Source: CBFDBF01 sp050287725
GTDB lineage: Bacteria; Pseudomonadota; Gammaproteobacteria; Chromatiales; Chromatiaceae
Assembly: GCA_050287725.1 (NCBI GenBank)
Contig: JBNKCL010000102.1
Span: forward strand, 1 to 37,100
Direction of reading: 5' to 3'
DNA length: 37,100 bases
Program-made: the position numbers and the translations under genes
The notes under the pieces: generated by a model
What the model was told of the DNA's origin: nothing
Seen by the model: only the letters and a program-made list of their open reading frames with translations
Database searches by the model: none
Shown: piece by piece, positions 21,354 through 29,523 of the stretch
Layout of the letters: the number at the start of each line of letters is the position of its first letter
How positions within the stretch are numbered: position 1 is the first letter of the stretch

Positions 21354-23543
21354 ATGAGCAGTCACCGTTTTTTCGCCACCGCCCCCAAACATCTGGAATC
21401 CCTGCTGGCCGAAGAGCTGCGTGCCCTGGGAGTGGATGAGGTGGCGGAGACACGCGGCGGGGCTTCGTTTACGGGCGATCTGGCCGCGGCCTACCGGGTC
21501 TGTCTCTGGTCGCGGGTCGCCAACCGGGTGCTGCTGCCGCTGGCGGAGTTCCCGGCCGCCACCCCGGAGGCGCTCTACGACGGGGTGAAACAACTGCCGT
21601 GGGAGGAACATTTTGCTGTTTCCGACCGGTTCGCGGTGGAGTTCCACACCTCACGATCGGCCATCACCCATACCCATTTCGGCGCCCTCAAGGTGAAGGA
21701 CGCCATCGTCGACCGTTTCCGGGAGCGGTGCGGGGAGCGGCCGTCGGTGGACACCGGGAATCCCGACCTGCGCATCGATCTCTATCTGCTGCGGGACCGG
21801 GCCACACTCAGCCTGGATCTGGCGGGGGAGTCGCTGCACCGGCGCGGCTACCGTCTGGTGGGGGCGGCGGCGCCCCTCAAGGAGAATCTGGCGGCGGCGA
21901 TCCTGCTGCGGGCGGGGTGGCCGGGGATCGCGGCGGCCGGCGGCGGCCTGGTGGACCCCATGTGCGGTTCCGGCACCCTGGTGATCGAGGCGGCCCTGAT
22001 GGCGGGCGACATCGCCCCGGGCCTGCTGCGGGAGCGGTGGGGATTCCTGCGCTGGAAGGGGCATGATGCCGCGGCTTGGGAAGTGCTGCGGGCGGAGGCG
22101 CTGGAGCGGCGGGAGCGCGGAGTGGAACGGCTGCCGCCGCTGTGCGGCTACGACCACAATCCGGAGGCGATCCGGATCGCCCGGGAGAACGCCGAACGGG
22201 CGGGTCTTGCGGGGCGGCTGTTGTTCGAGCGGCGGGAGCTGGCGCAGGCGCGGCCGCCGCTGGACATCTCCCCCGGGCTGGTGGTGGCCAATCCCCCCTA
22301 TGGCGAACGGTTGGGGGAGGATTCCGATCTTTCCGCCCTCTACGCCCGTCTGGGCGAGACGCTGAAAACGGCCTTCCCCGGCTGGCGTGCGGCGGTCTTT
22401 ACCGGCAACCCGGATCTGGGCAAGCGCATGGGCCTGCGGGCCGGCAAGATGCACACCCTCTACAACGGCCCCATCGAGTGTCGGCTGCTGCACTTCGAGA
22501 TCGTCCCGGAGAATTTCGTGGCGGAACGGCGCTTTCCCGCACCGCTGCCGCCGGATGCCCGCAGCGAGGGGGCGCAGGCGTTCGCCAACCGGTTGCAAAA
22601 GAACCGGAAACACCTTGGGCGCTGGCTCCGGCGGGAGGAGATCACCTGTTACCGGCTGTACGATGCGGACCTTCCCGAGTATGCCCTGGCGGTGGATGTT
22701 TATGAGGGAGAGCGGCGCTGGGTTCATGTTCAGGAGTACCAGGCGCCCGCCAGTATCGATCCGCGTCAGGCGCGGCTGCGGTTGCGGGAGGCGATCGGGG
22801 TGTTGCTGGAGTTGCTGGAGATCGAACAGGAGCAACTGTTCTTCAAGGTACGCCAGCAGCAGAAGGGGAGCAGCCAATACGAGCGGCTCGCCGCCGAACG
22901 CAGGTTCCACGAGGTGCGGGAGGACGGTCTGCGGTTCCTGGTGAACTTCGAGGACTATCTCGACACCGGGCTGTTTCTGGATCACCGCGATACCCGCCGA
23001 CTGGTGGGAGAGCTGGCAAACGGACGGCGCTTTCTCAACCTGTTCGGCTACACCGGAACCGCCACTGTCTACGCCGCCCGCGGCGGTGCGCTCGCCACCA
23101 CCACGCTGGATCTCTCCAACACCTACCTGGAGTGGGCGCGGCGGAACCTGGAGTTGAACGGCTTCGGCGGATCGTCGCACCGTTTCGTGCGGGCGGACTG
23201 CACCGAGTGGCTGGCGCGGGGCGGGGATGGCGGCCGCTACGGGCTGATCTTTCTGGACCCCCCCAGCTTCTCCACCTCCAAACGCATGGAGGGGACGCTG
23301 GATATTCAGCGGGACCATGTGACCCTGATCCGCAACGCCGTACGGCTGTTGGAGCCGGACGGGGTGCTGATCTTTTCCAACAATCTGCGGCGTTTCCGGA
23401 TGGAGCGCGATGCGCTGGCGGATCTGGAGCTGGAAGAGATCACCCGCGCCACCCTGCCGAAGGATTTCGAGCGCAATCCAAAAATCCATAACTGCTGGCG
23501 GATTCGTCTGCGGCAGAGCGGGGAGAACGGGCCTCAGCCGTAG
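21354..23543 (+). CDS. rlmL: Bifunctional 23S rRNA methyltransferase RlmKL
   Basis: 729 residues (E. coli 702). The N-terminal THUMP-containing half is the RlmL module, making m2G2445, with motif IV NPPYGERLG near 312. The C-terminal half is the RlmK module, making m7G2069, with LFGYTGTATVYAA (motif I) and LDPPSFSTSKRMEGTLDIQ near 633. Both SAM folds look intact. It starts SSHRFFATAPKHLESLLAEE from ATG 21354. Its end overlaps the convergent membrane-protein gene by 10 nt. A very long antisense frame covers it but is a by-product of GC-rich codon use. Confidence 0.96.
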   Translation: MSSHRFFATAPKHLESLLAEELRALGVDEVAETRGGASFTGDLAAAYRVCLWSRVANRVLLPLAEFPAATPEALYDGVKQLPWEEHFAVSDRFAVEFHTSRSAITHTHFGALKVKDAIVDRFRERCGERPSVDTGNPDLRIDLYLLRDRATLSLDLAGESLHRRGYRLVGAAAPLKENLAAAILLRAGWPGIAAAGGGLVDPMCGSGTLVIEAALMAGDIAPGLLRERWGFLRWKGHDAAAWEVLRAEALERRERGVERLPPLCGYDHNPEAIRIARENAERAGLAGRLLFERRELAQARPPLDISPGLVVANPPYGERLGEDSDLSALYARLGETLKTAFPGWRAAVFTGNPDLGKRMGLRAGKMHTLYNGPIECRLLHFEIVPENFVAERRFPAPLPPDARSEGAQAFANRLQKNRKHLGRWLRREEITCYRLYDADLPEYALAVDVYEGERRWVHVQEYQAPASIDPRQARLRLREAIGVLLELLEIEQEQLFFKVRQQQKGSSQYERLAAERRFHEVREDGLRFLVNFEDYLDTGLFLDHRDTRRLVGELANGRRFLNLFGYTGTATVYAARGGALATTTLDLSNTYLEWARRNLELNGFGGSSHRFVRADCTEWLARGGDGGRYGLIFLDPPSFSTSKRMEGTLDIQRDHVTLIRNAVRLLEPDGVLIFSNNLRRFRMERDALADLELEEITRATLPKDFERNPKIHNCWRIRLRQSGENGPQP

Positions 23544-23899
23544 GCGCGCAGCCAGATCGAAATCAAACGGAAAGTGAGCCGCAGTACCGCCACGGTGGCG
23601 GCCAGGAACACCAGCGCCAGCAGCCAATACCAGGCGCGGTGCAGGCCTCTTTTGTGGCGTTGCAGCAGACCGGCGTCTGTGGCGGGTGGGGAAGGGATGG
23701 CGCGGAAGGTGGTGATCAGGGCGTAGGCGCTCAAGGACCAAAGCAACAGGGCCAACAACGGGATCAGGAACCGGTCTCCCGCCTGTGGGATTATGAGCAG
23801 AGTGAAGGCCACACCCCCCAGGCAGGCCAATGCCAGCAACAGCGCCGGAGTGCGTGCCGGCTGAAGTTTGACGGCGAGTTGCTTCAGGCGATCAAGCAT
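23534..23899 (-). CDS. Small integral membrane protein, unknown function
   Basis: 121 residues with three strongly hydrophobic segments: about 19-36 (LLLALACLGGVAFTLLII), 43-66 (FLIPLLALLLWSLSAYALI) and 92-115 (WYWLLALVFLAATVAVLRLT). Short basic loops separate them. I do not recognise a family. ATG 23899 is 11 nt beyond the stop of the 2-hydroxyacid-dehydrogenase-like gene, so the two are likely co-transcribed. The tail overlaps rlmKL in the opposite direction. The frame is also open upstream of the ATG, through the previous gene in a wrong frame. Confidence 0.7.
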   Translation of the reverse strand: MLDRLKQLAVKLQPARTPALLLALACLGGVAFTLLIIPQAGDRFLIPLLALLLWSLSAYALITTFRAIPSPPATDAGLLQRHKRGLHRAWYWLLALVFLAATVAVLRLTFRLISIWLRAYG

Positions 23900-23910
23900 C
23901 GTTCCCACAC

Positions 23911-24297
23911 TTAAACCAGGTTCTTCGCTTCCCCCTTGAGGAAGGCGTTGATGTTCTCTATCACCTGTGCGCAGATCTGCGGGGTGGCGCCGGGGTCGTC
24001 GGGATCGAGCCCCGGTACGTTGCAGACCTGGATGCCGCGCTCGCGGGCGGCGGCGAGATCCACATGATCGTAAGCGCTGCCGGCTACCGCGATCAGCTTG
24101 AGCTTCAGCGCCTGATCGATGACCGCACGATCCACCGGGGTGTTTACGGTAATGATGATATCGGAACGCCAACAGCGTTCCGGCAGCTGCTCCGGCGGCA
24201 ACTCCGGGTACTGAATCCAGCCGTATTTCGGCCACTCCACTTCCGGGAACTCCGCTTCGCCCGCCAGGCGGCCGCAATCGATCGCGATGATATTCAT
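23911..24297 (-). CDS. Stand-alone substrate-binding domain of D-2-hydroxyacid dehydrogenase, NAD domain missing
   Basis: 128 residues. Residues 1-95 follow the first lobe of D-2-hydroxyacid dehydrogenases, ending with AGSAYDHVDLAAARERGIQV and CNVPG. The text then jumps to PGATPQICAQVIENINAFLK plus GEAKNLV, which matches the closing helix of the same enzymes (GGAT...ENLxAFLxGEPxNxV). In normal enzymes the roughly 180-residue Rossmann NAD domain, with GxGxxG and the catalytic Arg, Glu and His, lies between these points. Here it is absent, leaving a complete discontinuous outer domain. Enzyme activity is therefore not expected; a ligand-binding or regulatory role is inference. GAGGAG precedes ATG 24297, so it is probably expressed. 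Confidence 0.8.
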   Translation of the reverse strand: MNIIAIDCGRLAGEAEFPEVEWPKYGWIQYPELPPEQLPERCWRSDIIITVNTPVDRAVIDQALKLKLIAVAGSAYDHVDLAAARERGIQVCNVPGLDPDDPGATPQICAQVIENINAFLKGEAKNLV

Positions 24298-24360
24298 GTT
24301 TCACTCCTCTGCGGGTCCAAACGAGACGCCATTATAGGATGTAATGCCCGCCTGAATCTC

Positions 24361-24390
24361 CACCCCCGGAAAGGTGCTCCGGGGGGGGTG
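24361..24390. other. GC-rich hairpin upstream of a Tyr-rich protein gene
   Basis: CACCCCCGGA (24361-24370) pairs with TCCGGGGGGGGTG (24378-24390), allowing a bulge. It lies between two divergent transcription units, has no T-run and could sit in the leader of the gene at 24498. No function is proved. Confidence 0.4.
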
Positions 24391-24497
24391 AAGGAATGTT
24401 TCATCCCTGTTGCGCAGTGTTCAGCATGCGTTCAGTTTCCAGGGCGTACTCTGTAACTGAGCCTGGAGAACAGAGACAACTTAACTGGAGGTGTGAA

Positions 24498-24890
24498 ATG
24501 CGTAATAAAAGTCTCATCGCTGGTGTGTCGGCAGCGGTGTTGCTGCTGGCCACAATGGGAACACCGCTGACGGCGGCGGCCAATGATTACAACTGGAATG
24601 GCTATCAGAGCAAAAGGATCTATCAGCAACACGATCGGCGCTATGACAGCAACCGCTATGACAACCGGAGATATTATGCGCCTCCGCGCTATGTCTATCG
24701 GAATGACAACCGGAGACACCATGCGCCTCCGCGCTATGTCTATCGCGCGCCCAAGCGGGTTTATTATTATGCGCCGCCTCCGCCACCGCCGCCCCGTTAC
24801 CACTATCGCGATCGGCACGACGATGACTACAACGATTTTCTGGTTCCGTTCGTGATCGGTGGGGTCGTCGGGTATTACCTGAACAACTGA
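24498..24890 (+). CDS. Exported Tyr/Arg/Pro-rich protein with C-terminal glycine-zipper-like segment
   Basis: 130 residues: signal peptide (MRNKSLIAGVSAAVLLLATM, then ...LTAAA), a basic, aromatic, proline-rich middle and a C-terminal hydrophobic tail VPFVIGGVVGYYL. The middle holds a tandem duplication: APPRYVYR appears twice, after DNRRYY and DNRRHH, and the DNA repeats about 45 nt almost exactly (about 24661-24747). A polyproline run (APPPPPPPRY) follows. Such proteins are common in the periplasm or outer membrane of proteobacteria, with no assigned function. GGAGGTG lies 5 nt before ATG 24498. A strong terminator follows, so the gene is monocistronic. Confidence 0.85.
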   Translation: MRNKSLIAGVSAAVLLLATMGTPLTAAANDYNWNGYQSKRIYQQHDRRYDSNRYDNRRYYAPPRYVYRNDNRRHHAPPRYVYRAPKRVYYYAPPPPPPPRYHYRDRHDDDYNDFLVPFVIGGVVGYYLNN

Positions 24891-24919
24891 TTGGCGTTCC
24901 ATCTTCTCAACCCCCTTCG

Positions 24920-24947
24920 CCCCGCGCCCCCCGCGGGGTATTTTTTT
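24920..24947 (+). terminator. Rho-independent terminator
   Basis: CCCCGCG (24920-24926) pairs with CGCGGGG (24932-24938) with a 5-nt loop, followed by TA and seven Ts (24941-24947). It ends the transcript of the Tyr/Pro-rich protein. Confidence 0.93.
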
Positions 24948-24984
24948 GCGGCTCGTCGGCTGATTTGCTGATGGGAAAGCAATG

Positions 24985-25254
24985 TTCTCTCGCCAAGGCG
25001 CCAAGAGCGCCAAGGTTTCAATTATTTTCTTCCGGAAGCCGTTTTATAGTACGGATAAGTGAATAGACACACGGTAAAGCCGGGTTGTACCTTGAACCAC
25101 GCGAGGCGGGTGACGAACTTCCAGGACCGAGTTTCACTGCTGAACCGTTTTCGGCTTTCATGATGATCATAATTCTCGTGAAGATACAAAAACCGTCAAG
25201 CAAGTGATGGGTAGTTTATGTCTTTTCTTTGCGTACTTGGCGTCTTGGCGAGAA
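24985..25254. repeat. Palindromic repeat, CTCGCCAAG family, copy 2 with about 200-bp interior
   Basis: Left arm 24985-25015 begins TTCTCTCGCCAAGGCGCCAA. Right arm 25221-25254 read on the minus strand begins TTCTCGCCAAGACGCCAAGT. The arms face each other around about 205 bp of sequence with no recognised gene, whereas copy 1 (1669-1743) has the arms almost touching. The layout is MITE-like, with long terminal inverted repeats and non-coding interior. No transposase is seen and target duplications were not found by eye. Confidence 0.7.
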
Positions 25255-25307
25255 GATCAGATGCGGGATGTGAACCGAGACTAGTCAGGGTTCAGCGAAC
25301 TCTGAGG

Positions 25308-26933
25308 TTAGATTCCCTCAATCTCGCCGTCGTCGTTCAGACGGATCCGGAACGCCGCCGGTTCCCGCGGCAACCCCGGCATGGTGACGATATCGCCGGT
25401 CAGGGCCAGCAGGTAACCGGCGCCGGCGGCGATCCGCACCGATTCCACCGGCAGGATAAAGTCGCTGGGTGTGCCGACCTGTTTCGGATCGCCGCTCAGG
25501 GAGAGATGGGTCTTGGCGATGCAGATGGGCAACGACTCGTAACCGAGGCTGCGCACCTGTTCAAGGTCACGGCGGGCAATGCGACTGAACTCCACGTCAC
25601 GCGCCCCGTAGATGGTGCGGGCGATGGTGGCGATCTTCTCTTCCGGTGGGCTTTCCAGATCATAGAGGTACCGCTTCGGCGGTTGGGGTCCGTTCGCCGC
25701 TTCGATTACCGCGGCAGCCAGCTCTTCCGCTCCGACACCGCCGTCCATGAATGCCGTAGTCTGTGCCGCACGCAGGCCCAACTCGTCACAGCCTGCGGCC
25801 ACCGCCTGCAGATCCCGTTCGCTGTCGCCTTCGAAACGGTTGATGGCGATCACCGGTTCAAAGCCGAAGGCGCGCACGTTGCGTACATGGCGTTCCAGGT
25901 GGCGCATCCCTCTTTGAATCTCCTCCGGTGTGCCGGCGCCATCCGGATGTCCGCAGCCGTGAATACGCAAGGCGCGCACCGTGACCACCAATACCACCGC
26001 GCTGGGCCAGAGGCCGGAACCGCGGCATTTGATGTCGAAAAACTTCTCCGCTCCGAGATCGAAACCGAAACCCGCTTCGGTGACTACATAATCGGCGCGG
26101 GTCGCCGCGGTCTTGGTGGCGACCACGCTGTTGCAGCCGTGCGCGATGTTGCCGAAGGGCCCGCCATGGACCAGGGCGGGAACCCCTTCGTTGCTTTGCA
26201 CCAGATTTGGAAGCATCGCGTCCTGCAGCAGCGCCGCCATGGCGCCGGTGGCGCGTAGTTTGTCTGCGGTTACCGGATCGCCGGAACGGTTGAATCCCAC
26301 CAGGATGCGCCCGAGCCGCGCCGTCAGATCCGGCAGGTCCTGATACAGGCTCAGGATGGCCATCACCTCGGAGGCGGCGGTGATATCGAAACTGTCCTCG
26401 CGCGGCACGCCGTTGTTGCGCCCGCCGAGACCGATCACCACCTTGCGCAGCGCCCGGTCGTTCATATCCAGCACCCGGCGCCAGAACACCTGCCGCTGTT
26501 CCAGATTCAGTTCACTGTGAAAGTGGACCGCGTTGTCCAACAGGGCGGCCAGCAGGTTATGCGCCGCGCCGACCGCGTGAATGTCTCCGGTGAAATGGAG
26601 ATTGATACGGGTGGAGGGTTCCAACCGGCAACGACCGCCGCCGGTACCGCCCCCCTTGAGCCCGAAAATCGGTCCCAGGGAGGGCTCCCGGAGCGCCAGT
26701 GCGACGCTCTGTTTCAGCCGTCGAAGACCCTGCGCCAGACCGATGGATACGGTGGTTTTGCCTTCACCGGCGCGGGTGGGGTTGATGGCGGAGACCAGGA
26801 TGATCCGACCCGCCGGGGTCGCATCTTTTGGGGGTAGGGCAGGCAGCCGGATCTTGGCCATTTCATCACCCCAGGTGATGACTTGGTCAGGAGACAGACC
26901 CAGCTCGTTCGCTACATCCAGGATCGGGCGCAT
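25308..26933 (-). CDS. fhs: Formate-tetrahydrofolate ligase
   Basis: 541 residues; ATP-dependent formation of 10-formyl-THF from formate and THF, feeding one-carbon metabolism. Visible: the P-loop PTRAGEGKTT (about 52-61), REPSLGPIFGLKGG, TGDIHAVGAAHNLLAALLDN, FDITAASEVMAIL and VTEAGFGFDLGAEKF, all family hallmarks. The usual length is about 555; the ATG chosen leaves the N-terminus roughly 10 residues short, and the frame remains open upstream (LTDIRNI before the Met) but with no ATG, GTG or TTG. So the true start may be a non-standard codon, or the short form is real. Located 48 nt downstream of a Tyr-rich lipoprotein gene. Confidence 0.93.
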   Translation of the reverse strand: MRPILDVANELGLSPDQVITWGDEMAKIRLPALPPKDATPAGRIILVSAINPTRAGEGKTTVSIGLAQGLRRLKQSVALALREPSLGPIFGLKGGGTGGGRCRLEPSTRINLHFTGDIHAVGAAHNLLAALLDNAVHFHSELNLEQRQVFWRRVLDMNDRALRKVVIGLGGRNNGVPREDSFDITAASEVMAILSLYQDLPDLTARLGRILVGFNRSGDPVTADKLRATGAMAALLQDAMLPNLVQSNEGVPALVHGGPFGNIAHGCNSVVATKTAATRADYVVTEAGFGFDLGAEKFFDIKCRGSGLWPSAVVLVVTVRALRIHGCGHPDGAGTPEEIQRGMRHLERHVRNVRAFGFEPVIAINRFEGDSERDLQAVAAGCDELGLRAAQTTAFMDGGVGAEELAAAVIEAANGPQPPKRYLYDLESPPEEKIATIARTIYGARDVEFSRIARRDLEQVRSLGYESLPICIAKTHLSLSGDPKQVGTPSDFILPVESVRIAAGAGYLLALTGDIVTMPGLPREPAAFRIRLNDDGEIEGI

Positions 26934-26981
26934 GATGTTCCGAATGTCAGTGAGAGAGACCGTAAAAGGTATCAGGTTTGG

Positions 26982-27449
26982 CTATCTGTGACGATCGTTG
27001 TCTCGATAGTATTCCGGTTTCGTGCGGTACTCTTCGTATTGGCGATGGTTGTAGTCCCGCTCCCGCCGATCGTCGTACTTGTCGTAACGCAGTCTTGGAT
27101 TGGAACGGTACTGCTTCTGATGCTGGTTGTACCAGCGATACGGCTGGTCATCCTCGATCCGGAGCTTCACGCGATCGTAGTGTTGAATATGGATATTCCG
27201 CGGCAGGACCTTGGTGCGAACCCAGCGGCCGTGGTCATGATAGTAGTAATACCCGGTATAGATGTGGAAATAGAGCGGAACGGATGGATAGTAATAGTAA
27301 TCGTAATAGTAGGGATATCGATAACCATAGGCCGGCGCATGGGGCGGAGGGCCTTCCCGAACGGGTGCATAGACACAACCGGCCATGCTTCCGAGCGCCA
27401 ATAAAACAACCGCCAGTACGATGGGATTCAATCGCTTCGAATGGTTCAT
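26982..27449 (-). CDS. Tyr-rich lipoprotein, unknown function
   Basis: 155 residues. Signal peptide MNHSKRLNPIVLAVVLLALG with lipobox SMAGC, then a Pro/His/Tyr-rich part (YGYRYPYYYDYYYYPSVPLY) and HIYTGYYYYHDHGRWVRTK, which matches a widespread bacterial family of small Tyr-rich envelope proteins. The C-terminal third is charged and rich in Arg, Tyr and Asp. Start at 27449 has GGAGACAAACG. It lies upstream of fhs in the same direction, possibly one transcript, though the functional link is unclear. Its aromatic-basic composition resembles that of the exported protein at 24498. Confidence 0.85.
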   Translation of the reverse strand: MNHSKRLNPIVLAVVLLALGSMAGCVYAPVREGPPPHAPAYGYRYPYYYDYYYYPSVPLYFHIYTGYYYYHDHGRWVRTKVLPRNIHIQHYDRVKLRIEDDQPYRWYNQHQKQYRSNPRLRYDKYDDRRERDYNHRQYEEYRTKPEYYRDNDRHR

Positions 27450-27513
27450 CGTTTGTCTCCTTCGGCAGAAAATACATTTGGGCACTGATTGTTTGGCCCC
27501 TGTGCGAAAGGAT

Positions 27514-27549
27514 AGTTCGGGAGGCGGGAGTTCGGGAGGCGGGAGTTCG
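27514..27549. repeat. Short tandem direct repeat
   Basis: The 15-mer AGTTCGGGAGGCGGG occurs at 27514-27528 and 27529-27543 and is followed by a partial third copy AGTTCG. It lies in a 237-nt divergent spacer between the Tyr-rich lipoprotein and msrB; it could be a slippage product or a regulator-binding array. Confidence 0.7.
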
Positions 27550-27686
27550 CGAATTTCCCGTTTGCCGAACGGACCCGTTTTGAATCGAATCTAGTTGATT
27601 TTGTTAGTGATTCATAAAGCTCTGGAAAATGAGGGGTGAAAAAGTGTGATAACGACACCATATTACGAGTAATAGGAGGAACCGAT

Positions 27687-28178
27687 ATGAACAGACGAAG
27701 TTTTGTGGCTTTGCTGGGTGGTCTTCCGTTATTGCAGTTCGCTTCCGGTCGACTCTTTGCTAAAGAGAAGGAGGAGGGGAAGGTGGAAAAACTTATACTA
27801 TCCGAAGAAGAATGGCGGCAACGGTTAACGCCGGAACAGTTCAATGTGCTGCGAGAGGAGGGAACGGAACGGCCTTGGACCAGCCCATTGCTCGAAGAGA
27901 AACGCGCAGGAACCTTTGTCTGTGTGGCATGCGACCATCCGTTGTTCAATTCCGCCACTAAATACGATAGCGGTACCGGTTGGCCCAGTTTCTACGACAC
28001 ATTACCCGACGCGTTCGAGACTAAGCGGGACTTCAAACTGGTCTGGCCGCGCACCGAGTATCACTGCGCCCGCTGCGGCGGTCACCACGGTCATGTCTTC
28101 AACGACGGACCGCAGCCCACCGGTTTGCGTTACTGCAACAATGGAGTGGCGTTGAAGTTTGTGCCGCAGGAGAAGTAA
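27687..28178 (+). CDS. msrB: Exported methionine-R-sulfoxide reductase (MsrB)
   Basis: 163 residues. The N-terminus MNRRSFVALLGGLPLLQFAS is a Tat-like signal (twin Arg then hydrophobic), so a periplasmic enzyme folded before export is likely. The SelR domain (about 35-163) shows the zinc cysteines CVAC and CARCGGH, YDSGTGWPSFYD and the catalytic cysteine in RYCNNGVALKF. MsrB repairs Met-R-sulfoxide in proteins. AGGAGG lies 8 nt before ATG 27687; an in-frame earlier start at 27636 would bury the Tat motif. Possibly works with the cytochromes and redox proteins of the envelope, but the neighbours give no direct proof. Confidence 0.92.
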   Translation: MNRRSFVALLGGLPLLQFASGRLFAKEKEEGKVEKLILSEEEWRQRLTPEQFNVLREEGTERPWTSPLLEEKRAGTFVCVACDHPLFNSATKYDSGTGWPSFYDTLPDAFETKRDFKLVWPRTEYHCARCGGHHGHVFNDGPQPTGLRYCNNGVALKFVPQEK

Positions 28179-28222
28179 GCGCGATACCGGCGCATCCGGT
28201 TTCACTGTTCCGGAGGCGGCTG

Positions 28223-29497
28223 CTAATTCGGCGGCTCCCCGGTGTGTGGGTCGGTGCGGGCATCGTTCTGATCGATTGCGGGGGTGACCAGTTCCAGTGC
28301 CTGGGAAGATGTGCGGGTCATGGCAACGAACTCACCGCGCGTCTCTTCCGCCGGTGGTTCACGCATCATGATCCGGATCAGTGCGTATATCATCAACACC
28401 GTCAAAACAGTCGTGAAGAACAGCATCAGACTGCCGGGTCCCCAGGCGACCATGGAACGACCGGCGATCGCAGGGCCGATGGAAGATCCGACGCCGTACA
28501 GCAACAGCAGGCCGCGCGAGGCCGCCAAAGTTTGCGCCGGCGGCAAGTGGTCGTTGGTGTATGCGACAGAGAGGCTGTAAAGGCTGAACATGAAGCCACC
28601 CAATACGAAGGTGACGGTCAGGAACAGCCAGAAGGGCATTTGGTCGGACAGGAAAAATAGCAGGAGGGCGAGCAGGGCGCCCAGCGCAGCGGAGCCGGCC
28701 AGTATGATGCGTCGATCGATGCTGTCGGAGATGCGACCTACCGGCCATTGCAACAGGGCGCCGCCCACGATGGCGGCAGTCATGAAGATGGCCAGAGCGT
28801 CGGTACTGAGTCCGATCCGGATACCGTAGAGCGGCGCCATGCCCCAGAAGCCGCCCATCACCACCCCGGAAATCAGGGTTCCCACAACACCGAGCGGAGA
28901 GATTCGGTAGAGTTTTCTCAGTTCCAAGTGTTCAGTGGTGATCTCTTCGGGTTGCCGGATACGGGTCAGGGAGATCGGAACCAGCGCCATGGAGATCAGA
29001 ATGCTGACCATCGCGAACAGTCGGTATCCGGAGATGTCGTCGGTCATAAGAATCAGTTGCCCGGCCGCCATGGCCAGCAGTGTCACCAGCATATAAATGG
29101 CGAACACCCGGCCACGGGTTTCGTTCGGGGTCAATTCGTTCAGCCAGCTCTCGATGATCATGTAAAGCCCCATCATGCAGCCGCCGATCACCACGCGCAG
29201 GAATAGCCATGCAATGGGATTCACGAACAGGATGTAGGCGATGGAAGCGGCCGAGGCGATGGTGGCGATCACCGAGTAGGCACGGATATGACCCACCCGT
29301 CGGATGACGGGCGGAAAGAGATAACTTCCGAACAGGTAGCCGACGAAGTAAGCCGACATCACCAGGCCGATCATGGTGACCGAGAACTGTTCATAGCTGG
29401 CGCGCAGGCCGACCAGAGTGCCCTGTAGCCCGATCCCGGTCAGTAGCAGGGCGGTGCCGAACAACAGGGAGAAGATGGAAACGGCGATTTTAAACAT
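28223..29497 (-). CDS. MFS transporter, YcaD-like
   Basis: 424 residues with twelve predicted hydrophobic helices and the MFS loop 2-3 region (YLFGSYLFPPVIRRVGHIRA). The second signature region ends with GRISDSIDRR. The sequence pattern (MFKIAVSIFSLLFGTALLLT at the start and IESWLNELTPNETRGRVFAI in the middle) resembles YcaD/YfcJ-like transporters, whose substrate is uncertain. The last 50 residues are a hydrophilic tail. The start at 29497 precedes msrB by convergent arrangement (45 nt between stops). Confidence 0.88.
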   Translation of the reverse strand: MFKIAVSIFSLLFGTALLLTGIGLQGTLVGLRASYEQFSVTMIGLVMSAYFVGYLFGSYLFPPVIRRVGHIRAYSVIATIASAASIAYILFVNPIAWLFLRVVIGGCMMGLYMIIESWLNELTPNETRGRVFAIYMLVTLLAMAAGQLILMTDDISGYRLFAMVSILISMALVPISLTRIRQPEEITTEHLELRKLYRISPLGVVGTLISGVVMGGFWGMAPLYGIRIGLSTDALAIFMTAAIVGGALLQWPVGRISDSIDRRIILAGSAALGALLALLLFFLSDQMPFWLFLTVTFVLGGFMFSLYSLSVAYTNDHLPPAQTLAASRGLLLLYGVGSSIGPAIAGRSMVAWGPGSLMLFFTTVLTVLMIYALIRIMMREPPAEETRGEFVAMTRTSSQALELVTPAIDQNDARTDPHTGEPPN

Positions 29498-29523
29498 GCG
29501 GTGTCTGTGGCGGTCCGAAAATA

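Noticed and set aside
21651..23741. 696-residue open frame on the minus strand opposite rlmKL
   Set aside because: It lies fully over a gene with intact SAM and THUMP motifs; its composition (Pro, Gln, Arg, His-rich) is typical of antisense frames.
27446..27958. Minus-strand frame antisense to msrB with repeats (NSRLPNSRLPN)
   Set aside because: Its repeats come from the 15-bp DNA duplication and it overlaps an intact MsrB gene.
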